Source: Alphaproteobacteria bacterium (GTDB lineage Bacteria; Pseudomonadota; Alphaproteobacteria; UBA11222). Taken from it: a stretch of DNA of 35,403 nt. The notes beneath the pieces were generated by a model, which was not told where the DNA came from, made no database searches, and worked only from the letters and a program-made list of their open reading frames with translations. Within the stretch, counting starts at the first letter, position 1; each line of letters begins with the position of its first letter. The DNA lies in contig JAHHGO010000004.1 in assembly GCA_023252275.1 (NCBI GenBank), positions 1 to 35,403 on the forward strand, written 5' to 3'. The position numbers were made by a program, and so were the translations under genes. This document shows positions 26,280-35,403 of this stretch, in pieces.

Positions 26280-28088
26280 TCAATTGCGGCTTGTTTTGGG
26301 CGGCGGAACGACGCGGATATGCAATTCGCGTAACTGTTCCGGGGAAACCTCCGCTGGCGCATTCATCAGTAAATCCTGCGCCTGCTGGTTCATCGGGAAC
26401 AGAATGACCTCACGGATATTTGGCTCATCGGCCAGCAGCATGACGATGCGGTCGACACCCGGCGCAATACCGCCATGCGGCGGCGCGCCAAATTTGAAGG
26501 CCGAAATCATTCCGCCAAACCGCTTGTTCACCGTGGCGGTGTCATATCCTGCTATTTCGAACGCCCTGTACATGATGTCAGGGCGGTGGTTGCGCACCGC
26601 GCCCGATGACAGCTCCGTGCCATTACAGACAATGTCATATTGAAAAGCATTGATGCTGAGGGGATCGGCTGTGTCCAGCGCCTCCAGCCCGCCCTGCGGC
26701 ATGGAAAACGGATTATGCGCGAAATCGATCTTGCCGGTCTTTTCGTCAAGCTCGAACATCGGAAAATCAACGATCCAGCAAAATCTGAAAACATCCTTTT
26801 CACAAATTTCAAGCTGCTCGCCGATGCGCATGCGTGCCGCGCCCGCCAGCGCCGCTGCCTGAATTGGCTTGTCGCAGGCAAAGAAAATGGCGTCACCTGC
26901 CTTTGCCCCGGCACGCGCCGCCATCTGCGCCAGAATATCGCCCGGAATGAATTTGGCGATCGGGCCGCGGCCGACCAGCGCGCCCGCCTCTTCTTCCAGA
27001 ATGACGTAACCCAGCCCCGGCGCGCCCATATCCGTGCGCGCCCATTCATTTAGCTTGTCAAAGAAACTGCGCGGTTGCGCCGCAGCACCTGGTGCGGGAA
27101 TGGCGCGCACCACGCCGCCTGAGGCGATGGGTTTCTTGAAGGCGTTGAACGTAACCACGTCGAGTGCAAAAAATTCCGTCAGGTCACAGATTTCAATCGG
27201 GTTGCGCAGATCCGGCTTGTCGCTGCCATATTTCAGCATCGCCTCGGAATAGGGAATGCGCGGGAACGGACGCGGCGGCACTTTACGGCCATCGGCAAAT
27301 TCCTCGAACACGCCATGCAGCACCGGCTCGACCGCCATGAAGATATCTTCCTGGGTGACGAACGACATTTCAATATCAAGCTGATAAAACTCTCCGGGTG
27401 AACGGTCGGCGCGCGCGTCTTCGTCGCGAAAACAGGGCGCGATCTGGAAATAGCGATCAAAGCCCGCCACCATGATGAGCTGTTTGAATTGCTGCGGGGC
27501 CTGTGGAAGCGCATAGAACTGCCCCGGATGCATGCGGCTGGGAACCAGAAAGTCGCGCGCGCCTTCAGGGCTGGAGGCGGTCAGGATCGGGGTCTGAAAC
27601 TCGGTAAAGCCCTGCCCTTCCATGCGCCGCCGCAGGGAGGCGATCACCTTGCTGCGCAGCATGATATTGCGGTGCAGTTTTTCGCGGCGTAAATCCAGAA
27701 AGCGGTTCCGCAAACGAATTTCTTCCGGATAGTTCTGCTCGCCAAATACCGGCATGGGCAATTCCTGCGCCTGCGAGATCAGGGCGTATTCCCGGATACT
27801 GATTTCCACGGCGCCTGTTGGCAGATTGGCGTTGACCGTATCCGCGGCGCGCGCCACGACGCTGCCGGTCAGGGTGATCACCCATTCCGGGCGGACCTGC
27901 TCAAGGGCGGCAAAAACCGGTGAGGACGGGTCCAGCACGCATTGCGTCAGGCCATAATGATCCCGCAGATCGATGAAAATAAGCCCGCCATGATCGCGCT
28001 TGCGATGAACCCAGCCAGACAGGCGCACCGTGCTGCCCACATGTTCCGGACGCAGTTCACCACAGGTATGAGTACGATATAAATGCAT
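26280..28088 (-). CDS. aspS: Aspartate--tRNA ligase (bacterial type; probably Asp/Asn non-discriminating)
   Basis: 602 aa; [118 protein letters not shown]. Confidence 0.97.
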   Translation of the reverse strand: MHLYRTHTCGELRPEHVGSTVRLSGWVHRKRDHGGLIFIDLRDHYGLTQCVLDPSSPVFAALEQVRPEWVITLTGSVVARAADTVNANLPTGAVEISIREYALISQAQELPMPVFGEQNYPEEIRLRNRFLDLRREKLHRNIMLRSKVIASLRRRMEGQGFTEFQTPILTASSPEGARDFLVPSRMHPGQFYALPQAPQQFKQLIMVAGFDRYFQIAPCFRDEDARADRSPGEFYQLDIEMSFVTQEDIFMAVEPVLHGVFEEFADGRKVPPRPFPRIPYSEAMLKYGSDKPDLRNPIEICDLTEFFALDVVTFNAFKKPIASGGVVRAIPAPGAAAQPRSFFDKLNEWARTDMGAPGLGYVILEEEAGALVGRGPIAKFIPGDILAQMAARAGAKAGDAIFFACDKPIQAAALAGAARMRIGEQLEICEKDVFRFCWIVDFPMFELDEKTGKIDFAHNPFSMPQGGLEALDTADPLSINAFQYDIVCNGTELSSGAVRNHRPDIMYRAFEIAGYDTATVNKRFGGMISAFKFGAPPHGGIAPGVDRIVMLLADEPNIREVILFPMNQQAQDLLMNAPAEVSPEQLRELHIRVVPPPKTSRN

Positions 28089-28201
28089 AGTCTCTTTTCC
28101 AGTCAGATTGGAGGGGAGAAGCGCATGGAAGCCCGCTAATTGTCAAGTGCCGCCAAGCTTTTTTGCGCGACTGGACAGGCGCGTTCCGCTATAGCTGGTG
28201 C

Positions 28202-29356
28202 ATGAAACTTATTCTGGATACGAACGCGCTGGCGGAATGTTGCGCAAGGCTGGCCCTGGCCCCCTATATCACCGTTGATACGGAATTTCTCAGGGAAAAG
28301 ACCTTCTGGCCGCGCCTGTGTCTGGTGCAGATCGCAGGCCCGGAGGACGAGCTGATCATTGATCCGCTGGCGCCGGGCATGGATCTGTCGCCGCTCTATG
28401 AATTGATGGCCAATACCAGCGTTTTGAAGGTTTTTCATGCCGCCCGTCAGGATGTGGAAATCTTTCACCATGATGGCGGGGTCATTCCCAAACCCATGTT
28501 CGACACCCAGGTGGCGGCCATGGTGTGCGGCTTTGGCGATTCGGTTGGGTATGACACGCTGGCCCGTAAGATCAGCAAAGTTCATATTGATAAAAGCTCG
28601 CGCTTCAGCGACTGGTCGGTGCGGCCGCTGAGCGAGCGGCAGCTGAAATACGCCATGCAGGATGTCACGCATCTGCGCGGCGTCTATGAATGGCTGGCGC
28701 GCGAATTACACAAAAATCGCCGCGAAGCGTGGCTCTCGGAGGAAATGGCGACCCTCACCGATCCCAAAACCTATGTGACAGACCCGCGCGAAGCCTGGCT
28801 GCGAATCAAAACGCGGGGCGGCAATCGCCGGTTTCTGGGCGTGTTGCGGGAAATTACCGCCTGGCGGGAAACCGAGGCGCAGGCGCGCGATCTGCCCCGC
28901 AACCGGGTGATCCGCGATGAAGCGCTGCTGGAAATCGCCGCGCATCCGCCGCACACGCTGGCCGAAATGGGCAAGCTGCGATCGGTCACCTCGGGCTTTG
29001 CCGATGGCAAGCTGGGGGCGTCGCTGCTGGCGGCGATACGTCTTGGCCTGGATGTGCCGGAGGCGGAATTGCCGCCTCTGCCCGAGCGCGACCAGAATGG
29101 CCCGTCACTGGGCGGCATTGTGGAGCTGCTGAAGGTGCTGCTGAAAATCAAATGCGAAGAGGCGGGCGTAGCCAGCAAGCTGGTCGCCAGCAGCGCCGAT
29201 CTGGAGCGTATCGCCACCAATGACGAAGCCGATGTGCCCGCCATGCATGGCTGGCGGCGGGAATTGTTCGGCCTGGCTGCGCTTGATTTGAAGCATGGCA
29301 GGCTGGCAATCGCCATGAAGGGCAATAAAATTGTGCTGGCGCCGTTGCCCGGATAA
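28202..29356 (+). CDS. rnd: Ribonuclease D
   Basis: 384 aa; YITVDTEFLREKTFWPRLCLVQIA, VFHAARQDVEIFHHDGGVIPKPMFDTQVAAM, HRDC-like C-terminus; start moved to MKLILDTN. Confidence 0.95.
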   Translation: MKLILDTNALAECCARLALAPYITVDTEFLREKTFWPRLCLVQIAGPEDELIIDPLAPGMDLSPLYELMANTSVLKVFHAARQDVEIFHHDGGVIPKPMFDTQVAAMVCGFGDSVGYDTLARKISKVHIDKSSRFSDWSVRPLSERQLKYAMQDVTHLRGVYEWLARELHKNRREAWLSEEMATLTDPKTYVTDPREAWLRIKTRGGNRRFLGVLREITAWRETEAQARDLPRNRVIRDEALLEIAAHPPHTLAEMGKLRSVTSGFADGKLGASLLAAIRLGLDVPEAELPPLPERDQNGPSLGGIVELLKVLLKIKCEEAGVASKLVASSADLERIATNDEADVPAMHGWRRELFGLAALDLKHGRLAIAMKGNKIVLAPLPG

Positions 29357-29363
29357 AGCTGCC

Positions 29364-30155
29364 CTAACGCCAGCCGGTGATGCGCTTCACCAGCGGGAAA
29401 TACAGGGCATAGGGCAATAGATTGAGAAATTTCAGCATAAAGGTGAAGCGGCGCGGAAAGGTAATTTCAAAGTCCTGCCGGTGAATACCCGCAAGAATGC
29501 GCTGCGCCGCCAGCCCGGCGGGCATCAGGAACGGCATCGGAAACGGGTTTCCGGCCGTTGCCGGGGTATCGACAAACCCCGGACATACAATGCTGATCCG
29601 AACCCCTGCCTTGTCCAGATCAAATTTCAGGCATTCGGCCAGATTGATCAGAGCGGCCTTGGTCGGGCCATAGGCGGCGGCACGGGGCAGACCACCATAG
29701 CCGGTTACGGAAGATACAATGACCAGATGTCCGCTGCCCCGGGCCATCTGCCGGGAAGCGACCGGGGCCAGACAATTCACCACCCCCAGATAATTGATCT
29801 GCATACTGGTGGCGAAGGGCTGCCGGTCGAACGCACCCCCGGTAAGCTCGACAGGCAGATAAACGCCCGCGTTAAAAATGCTCAGCGCAATGGGGCCCAG
29901 ATCGCCCCAGATCGCCTCGCAGACCTGCGCCGCCCGTTCCGGGTCGGTCACATCAAGCGGATAGGAATGGATGGAGCCTGCCAGCCCCACGGCCTCGGCT
30001 ACAAGCGTGCCAAGCTCCGCCGCACCCCGCGCACTGACGGCAACCCGCCAGCCCTGTTGCGCCAGCGCCAGCGCAACCGCCCGGCCAATGCCCGAACTGG
30101 CCCCGGTTACCCAGGCGCAGCCATCCCCGGGGGTTAGTGCCGCCAATCTATTCAT
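29364..30155 (-). CDS. Short-chain dehydrogenase/reductase
   Basis: AWVTGASSGIGRAVALALAQQGWRVAVSARG, NAGVY, VSSVTGYGGLPRAAAYGPTKAAL (Ser-Tyr-Lys); start moved to MNRLAALTPG. Confidence 0.93.
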   Translation of the reverse strand: MNRLAALTPGDGCAWVTGASSGIGRAVALALAQQGWRVAVSARGAAELGTLVAEAVGLAGSIHSYPLDVTDPERAAQVCEAIWGDLGPIALSIFNAGVYLPVELTGGAFDRQPFATSMQINYLGVVNCLAPVASRQMARGSGHLVIVSSVTGYGGLPRAAAYGPTKAALINLAECLKFDLDKAGVRISIVCPGFVDTPATAGNPFPMPFLMPAGLAAQRILAGIHRQDFEITFPRRFTFMLKFLNLLPYALYFPLVKRITGWR

Positions 30156-30334
30156 CCCATTCCCGACCGAAGTTTTATCAATGCATTTAACCTGATGGTT
30201 TAATCTAACCCGTTCCTGGATGAGAGATGGTAAATTGATGCGTAGTGTCGAATCCAACCGTCCGGCGGTGGATTCATAGCTTACATTAAGCCTGAACTTT
30301 ATTCTTTATCCTATTGCTAATCATGAGTGTTTAC

Positions 30335-31000
30335 ATGAAATATGGCGCAAATGAAGAGCCGCCATTCGGACCCGATGATGTCGAGCTGATCGCGCGGGAC
30401 CGGGTGTTTTCGGGCTATTTCGCGGTTGATCGGCTGCGCCTGCGGCATCGCCGGCATGACGGAGGCTGGACCGGAACCATCCAGCGCGAAGTCTTTATAT
30501 CGGGGGATGCGGTCGTCGTTCTGCCCTATGACCCGGTGCGCGACGAGGTTGTGCTGATCGAACAGTTTCGCGCAGGCCCCTATGCCAATAGCGGCGGCGC
30601 CAGCCCGCAAGCAGCCTGGCTGATCGAAACCATCGCGGGCCGGTTTGAACCTGACGAGGTTCCCGAAGATGTCGCCCGCCGGGAAGCGCTGGAAGAGGCC
30701 GGGTGTCAGCTTGGGCAGGTTTTCCGCATGGGCGATTTCTTCCAAAGCCCCGGTTGCATTGCCGAAAAAATCCATTATTTCTGCGCGATCGCCGATACGG
30801 AACATGTGGGTGGCATTCATGGATGCGACCATGAGGATGAAGATATCCGGGTTATTGTCATGCCGCGAACGGCCGCGCTGCAGGCTGTGGCCAGCGGCCG
30901 GATCTGCAATATCACTTTGGCTTTCGCTCTGTACTGGCTGGAACTGAACAGGGATCGTATTATACGGGAATCAGGCCTGTTTCCGCCTGCCGCCACTTGA
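30335..31000 (+). CDS. NUDIX hydrolase, ADP-ribose pyrophosphatase type (NudF-like)
   Basis: VVVLPYDPVRDEVVLIEQFRAGPYAN, Nudix box GRFEPDEVPEDVARREALEEAGCQLG, FFQSPGCIAEKIHYFCA. Confidence 0.9.
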   Translation: MKYGANEEPPFGPDDVELIARDRVFSGYFAVDRLRLRHRRHDGGWTGTIQREVFISGDAVVVLPYDPVRDEVVLIEQFRAGPYANSGGASPQAAWLIETIAGRFEPDEVPEDVARREALEEAGCQLGQVFRMGDFFQSPGCIAEKIHYFCAIADTEHVGGIHGCDHEDEDIRVIVMPRTAALQAVASGRICNITLAFALYWLELNRDRIIRESGLFPPAAT

Positions 31001-31031
31001 TCCGGCTTGCGCCGTTGAGGATAATAGAGAA

Positions 31032-32030
31032 ATGGAAATCAGAAACGGCCTGACCGACTCAATCGGCAATACCCCGCTTATCCGGCTGCGCAAGGCATCC
31101 GAGGCGACCGGCTGCGAGATACTCGGCAAGGCCGAATTTATGAATCCCGGCCAGTCGGTCAAGGACCGGGCGGCGCTGTTCATTATCCGGGACGCCATTG
31201 CATCCGGGCGGTTGAAGCCCGGCGGCGTCATTGTGGAAGGAACGGCGGGCAATACCGGCATCGGTCTGGCGCTGGTGGGCAATGCGCTGGGCTTCAGAAC
31301 CGTGATCGTCATACCCGACACCCAGTCGCAGGAAAAGAAGGACATGATCCGCCTGACCGGTGCGAAACTGGTTGAGGTGCCCGCGGTTCCGTATCGCGAT
31401 GATAATAATTATGTCAAATATTCCGGTCGCTTGGCAGCAGAACTTAATGCAAAAGAACCTGCGGGCGCGATCTGGGCCAACCAGTTCGACAATGTGGCCA
31501 ACCGGCGCGCGCATTATGAAGGAACCGGGCCTGAAATCTGGGCGCAGACAGATGGCAAGATTGACGGCTTTATCTGTTCGGTCGGAACCGGTGGCACGCT
31601 TGCGGGCGTTTCCATGGCGCTCAAGGAACGCAACCGGCATATTGTCACGGCCTGCGCTGATCCAGACGGTTCGGCCATCCATAGCTGGATCAAGACCGGT
31701 GAACTGAAAGTCAGCGGCGAATCCATTACCGAAGGCATTGGCCAGGGCCGGGTGACGGCCAATCTTGAAGGCGCGCCGATCGATGAATCCTTCAATATTC
31801 CCGATCTGGAGGCCGTACCAATTATATTTGATCTGCTGAAAGCGGAAGGCCTGTGCATGGGCGGATCGACAGGTATCAATGTCGCAGGCGCAATCCGGCT
31901 TGCGCAACAGATGGGGCCGGGGCATCGTATCGTCACGGTGCTGTGCGATTTCGGCACCCGATATCAAAGCAAGCTGTTTAATCCCAAATTCCTTGAAAGC
32001 AAAAACCTTCCCACTCCTGACTGGTTATAA
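31032..32030 (+). CDS. PLP-dependent cysteine synthase A family protein
   Basis: 332 aa; IGNTPLIRL, NPGQSVKDRAALFII, EGTAGNTGIGLALVGNALGF, SVGTGGTLAGVS, GGSTGIN. Confidence 0.92.
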   Translation: MEIRNGLTDSIGNTPLIRLRKASEATGCEILGKAEFMNPGQSVKDRAALFIIRDAIASGRLKPGGVIVEGTAGNTGIGLALVGNALGFRTVIVIPDTQSQEKKDMIRLTGAKLVEVPAVPYRDDNNYVKYSGRLAAELNAKEPAGAIWANQFDNVANRRAHYEGTGPEIWAQTDGKIDGFICSVGTGGTLAGVSMALKERNRHIVTACADPDGSAIHSWIKTGELKVSGESITEGIGQGRVTANLEGAPIDESFNIPDLEAVPIIFDLLKAEGLCMGGSTGINVAGAIRLAQQMGPGHRIVTVLCDFGTRYQSKLFNPKFLESKNLPTPDWL

Positions 32031-32036
32031 TCAAGC

Positions 32037-32885
32037 ATGGCGAATGACGTTCCCAATACCCTTGTAAGCACTGAATGGCTGGCCCAACACCTTAACGCCC
32101 CGGATGTGTGCGTGGTGGATGCTTCCTGGTATCTGCCGGACGCCAAGCGCGACGCCAGGGCCGAATATAAGGCAGGGCATATTCCCGGCGCCGTTTTCTT
32201 TGATATTGATGAGGTTTGCGATACGGACAGCCCATTGCCGCATATGCTGCCCTCCCAGGAAAAATTCGCCAGCCGTATGCGCAAGCTGGGGCTGGGCGAC
32301 GGCAACCGGATCATTGTTTATGATGGCGCGGGCCTGTTCAGCGCCGCGCGCGTCTGGTGGATGTTCCGTGTCATGGGGCATGAGGATGTCGCCGTGCTGG
32401 ATGGCGGTCTGCCAAAATGGATAGCGGAAGGCCGGCCCGTTGAAGACATGCCGCCCATGCCGCGCGAGCGGCATTTTACCGCGCGGCTTAATCGTTTCAT
32501 TCTGCGCGATGTGGGCCAGATGCTGGAAAATCTGCGCACCGGCGCGGAACAGGTGGTGGATGCGCGCGGCCCGGGCCGCTTTGCGGGCACTGAACCCGAA
32601 CCCCGCCCCGGCGTGCGGCCGGGGCATATTCCGGGCGCCATCAATCTGCCCTATGCCAGCCTGTTGCAGGCCGATGGCGCCATGAAGCCCGTTCCCGAAT
32701 TGCAGCAGATTGTAAAAAATGCGGGCATCGACATGACAAAACCCGTGATCAATAGTTGCGGATCCGGGATAACGGCGGCCGTCGTGTTTCTGGCGTTGCA
32801 GCGGCTGGGCCACAAGGCCCAGGCCTTATATGATGGATCATGGGCGGAATGGGGCGGCAGGACCGACCTGCCGGTTGAAAAATAG
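32037..32885 (+). CDS. sseA: Two-rhodanese-domain sulfurtransferase (3-mercaptopyruvate/thiosulfate)
   Basis: 282 aa; VSTEWLAQHLNAPDVCVVDASWYLP, GHIPGAVFFDIDEVCD, PVINSCGSGITAAVVFLAL (CGSGITA active-site loop). Confidence 0.94.
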   Translation: MANDVPNTLVSTEWLAQHLNAPDVCVVDASWYLPDAKRDARAEYKAGHIPGAVFFDIDEVCDTDSPLPHMLPSQEKFASRMRKLGLGDGNRIIVYDGAGLFSAARVWWMFRVMGHEDVAVLDGGLPKWIAEGRPVEDMPPMPRERHFTARLNRFILRDVGQMLENLRTGAEQVVDARGPGRFAGTEPEPRPGVRPGHIPGAINLPYASLLQADGAMKPVPELQQIVKNAGIDMTKPVINSCGSGITAAVVFLALQRLGHKAQALYDGSWAEWGGRTDLPVEK

Positions 32886-32897
32886 GCTGGACGGCGG

Positions 32898-33449
32898 ATG
32901 CCAAAAAAGCTTCGCACCACTGTCACTTTTCTTGAGATGTACAAAAAGCCGCTGAGCCTGCATGTGCCGCCGCCGCTGCGCAATTATGCGCTGCTGCGGG
33001 CCGAAAAGCCGGCATTGCATTTTTACCGCTATCTTTATCATATGGTGGGGCGCGATTACGCCTGGGTAAACCGCAAGCGCATGTCCGATGCGGAACTGCA
33101 GGACATTATTCATCACGAGATGGTGGAAATTTACGTGCTGTATGCCGGTGGCGTGCCCGCGGGGTTTTTCGAGCTGGATTTCAGAAACCTGCCGGATGCC
33201 GATCTGGTGTTTTTCGGATTAATGCCGGAATTTTCTGGCATCGGGCTAAGCCGGTTTCTGCTGTCACAGGCCATTTCGCTGGCCTGGCGCGATGAAACCA
33301 AGCGCCTGCAGGTGCAGACCTGTACGCTGGATCATGGCCGGGCCCTGCCGCTCTATCAGCGTATGGGGTTCGAGCCCTTCGCCCAGGAAGAGGCCGAACT
33401 CATGCCGATTGATGACAGGGATTTCGTGCGCCTGACACCAAGCATTTAG
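32898..33449 (+). CDS. GNAT family N-acetyltransferase
   Basis: 183 aa; VPAGFFELDFRNLPDADLVFFGLMPEFSGIGLSRFLLSQAISLAW, TLDHGRALPLYQRMGFEPF. Confidence 0.88.
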   Translation: MPKKLRTTVTFLEMYKKPLSLHVPPPLRNYALLRAEKPALHFYRYLYHMVGRDYAWVNRKRMSDAELQDIIHHEMVEIYVLYAGGVPAGFFELDFRNLPDADLVFFGLMPEFSGIGLSRFLLSQAISLAWRDETKRLQVQTCTLDHGRALPLYQRMGFEPFAQEEAELMPIDDRDFVRLTPSI

Positions 33450-33456
33450 AAGTTTA

Positions 33457-35403
33457 CTATGGCCCTGCGGCACTCTGGTTAAGTTCTTCCCAGGCGCCAC
33501 CTGCTTGCAGGGACTCGATTAATGCGCTCCTGGTATGTGCGCATTGATCATCACCCGCCCGATCATTACTTCTGGAGATGACTGAACTGGCAGCGCCAAG
33601 GATCAGTCCAAGCGGGCCCAGCGCCACGCCAAGCGCGGTCTTTCCAACCTTCCTTGCCGCAGCGCCCTTGTTCACCTGGATCAGCGGAACCGCCAGGGTA
33701 CCTTTAACATCTATATCGGTGGCCAGATTAAGCAGGGAAAGATCCCGGGGTCTTGGCGACAAACGCAGATTCAGGCGTTCCGTACCCAGATCAATCGTTC
33801 CCTTGCCGCTCATGATCGCATTGTCCGTTATCAGCAGCATCGCATTATTGTCCGCCACGCCCTGATTAATTTCAAATCCGGAAAATCCGCACAGAATAAG
33901 TGAATCATTCCTCTCGCCCTCAAACATATTTTGAACTGAAACGAACAAATTCTTGAGGCTGCCCCCCATCAGTGTGGAAAGCCGCTTGGGAATTGTTCCC
34001 TGCTGAATATCAAAATAAACCCGCCCCGTTAAACCCGCCGCCAGACCGGCAATCGATGATCCGTTGCTGTTCCCCTCGAACAGCATTGTTGCCTTGCCCT
34101 TGGCATATATGGGCAATTCATATTTTTCGAATAGCGTTGCCAGATCAATCGCCCTGGCCTGACTGTTCAGCGCCAAGTCCATGTCTTTGTCACCTGGGAT
34201 CACGCTGAAACGATTAAAAAGGCGGCCACCCGCCATATCCAGATCAAACTGCGTAGCCCGTAATTCCGATTCTTTCATTTGGGCTACCAGCGCCACATTC
34301 GAAAACTCCTGATCCCAGGCTTTCAGTTTATCTATGCGGTGGCGCAGCTCGATCTCCACTGACTGGGGAAGTTCGAACAAGAGGCTGTCCTCAGGGAAAA
34401 TTTTCCCTGGACGTACTGGCGCAGGCGGCGTTTTAGTAGCCTCCTGGTAAGGCTCCAGATCCAGAACTTTTGAGTGCAGGTCAGTAGTTATGCGTGGTGG
34501 CTGTGCCGGCTTAACGATCACAAAACCACTGGCGTCGGTTTTACCTGAATTTGCAAGGAGATTGCCGAAGTGAAGATCATCCCCGAATGGCGTGAGGTTT
34601 CCAGCAACTTCTATGGCCCCCAAATCAGGCAAATCAACGCCAAAATAAGCCGCCACCCGGGTAAGGCCCTTGGGCGCATCCAGTTTAAAATCGGCATAAG
34701 TGAATTCCTTGAACGGAAATTTGACGCTGCCATCCGCCGTCAGCTTCATATCAAAAATTTCCGCCTTCACATCAAATTGCCGCGGCTGTGCGGGACTGAG
34801 GGCATACAGGGGGGCAACCTTGCCCGCAGCCTTGAAGCTGTGTTCATCCAGTGAACCTGTTATCTCATAGCTGCCTATGCCGTTCACTGAATCGTTGGTC
34901 AATGTGGCATTTTCAAATCGCAGACTGTAAAGCACTTTGGCGTCCCGCACGTCGCGATAATCAATCCGTATATCACTTACTTTTATCTCTTCGATTACGG
35001 GAATGTCGGCTTCCTCGCCTTCAGGCGTAACAGCCTGCGCCAGAACATGCCAGTTGCGCCGCTTATCGCCATCGGTTTCCAGATGCACAATGGCGTGATC
35101 GGCGGTTATCGATATTATTTCTGTCCGGCCCTGCAAAAAAGGTATCAGGCGCACGCGCACACTCGCCTGCCCGATGGTGACAAATTTTTTCGCCTTACCC
35201 CAGTCATAGTTGGCGATCTGCATTCCCGCGACATCAAGGACCGGGGTCAGCGAAACGCCGAGCGTAATTTTCCCCGTTATGAGTATATCGCGGCCGGTTG
35301 CCGCCCGCAGCTCGGCGGCAATTTCATTGCGCAGATCCGAGAGATCAACCGGATTTTCCGTCAGATACAGCGCCACGCCGCCCAACATTAAAATTAGCGC
35401 CGC
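33457..35403 (-). CDS. AsmA family protein, 5' end outside the window
   Basis: Reading frame stays open past ATG 35388 to the edge (AALILMLGGVALYLTENPVDLSDLRNEIAAELRAATGRDILITGKITLGVSLTPVLDVAGMQIAN...). Confidence 0.88.
   Translation of the reverse strand, partial: AALILMLGGVALYLTENPVDLSDLRNEIAAELRAATGRDILITGKITLGVSLTPVLDVAGMQIANYDWGKAKKFVTIGQASVRVRLIPFLQGRTEIISITADHAIVHLETDGDKRRNWHVLAQAVTPEGEEADIPVIEEIKVSDIRIDYRDVRDAKVLYSLRFENATLTNDSVNGIGSYEITGSLDEHSFKAAGKVAPLYALSPAQPRQFDVKAEIFDMKLTADGSVKFPFKEFTYADFKLDAPKGLTRVAAYFGVDLPDLGAIEVAGNLTPFGDDLHFGNLLANSGKTDASGFVIVKPAQPPRITTDLHSKVLDLEPYQEATKTPPAPVRPGKIFPEDSLLFELPQSVEIELRHRIDKLKAWDQEFSNVALVAQMKESELRATQFDLDMAGGRLFNRFSVIPGDKDMDLALNSQARAIDLATLFEKYELPIYAKGKATMLFEGNSNGSSIAGLAAGLTGRVYFDIQQGTIPKRLSTLMGGSLKNLFVSVQNMFEGERNDSLILCGFSGFEINQGVADNNAMLLITDNAIMSGKGTIDLGTERLNLRLSPRPRDLSLLNLATDIDVKGTLAVPLIQVNKGAAARKVGKTALGVALGPLGLILGAASSVISRSNDRAGDDQCAHTRSALIESLQAGGAWEELNQSAAGP

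Noticed and set aside
31059-32813. Long minus-strand ORFs (31059-31967, 32031-32813)
   Set aside because: Antisense to cysteine synthase and sseA; shadow frames

Overview
Gene-dense window, almost certainly alphaproteobacterial (inferred from divK-pleD, NDUFA12-family, DUF1849/EipB, DUF2155, DUF3572 and class II nrdJ). It holds about 37 supported CDSs, mostly core metabolism. From left to right: a Fur-type iron-uptake operon on the minus strand (tonB-exbB-exbD-TonB-dependent receptor-piuC); tRNA-Glu(CTC) beside a terminase remnant that looks like an integrative-element scar; divK-pleD; DUF1849/EipB; a GGDEF protein; agmatine deiminase; RidA; GDPD; DUF482; HIT; aroQ-accB-accC-aat; an NDUFA12-mlaD-methyltransferase-DUF2155 operon; nrdJ; a FeeM-like GNAT fused to a cyclic-nucleotide-binding domain; aspS; rnd; SDR; NUDIX; cysK-like; sseA-like; GNAT; and a partial AsmA. 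No CRISPR array, intact mobile element or obvious defence cluster was seen. The most interesting items are: (i) the GNAT-cNMP fusion preceded by a structured, terminator-bearing intergenic element; (ii) the tRNA-Glu scar with terminase remnant and TGGGGTATA repeats; (iii) a DnaA-box cluster beside an AT-rich tract upstream of nrdJ; (iv) a multi-hairpin leader between divergent genes upstream of the GGDEF gene; (v) a hairpin embedded in the overlapping 3' ends of aat and the DUF2155 gene. Family calls come from reading the protein sequences; no database search was run.
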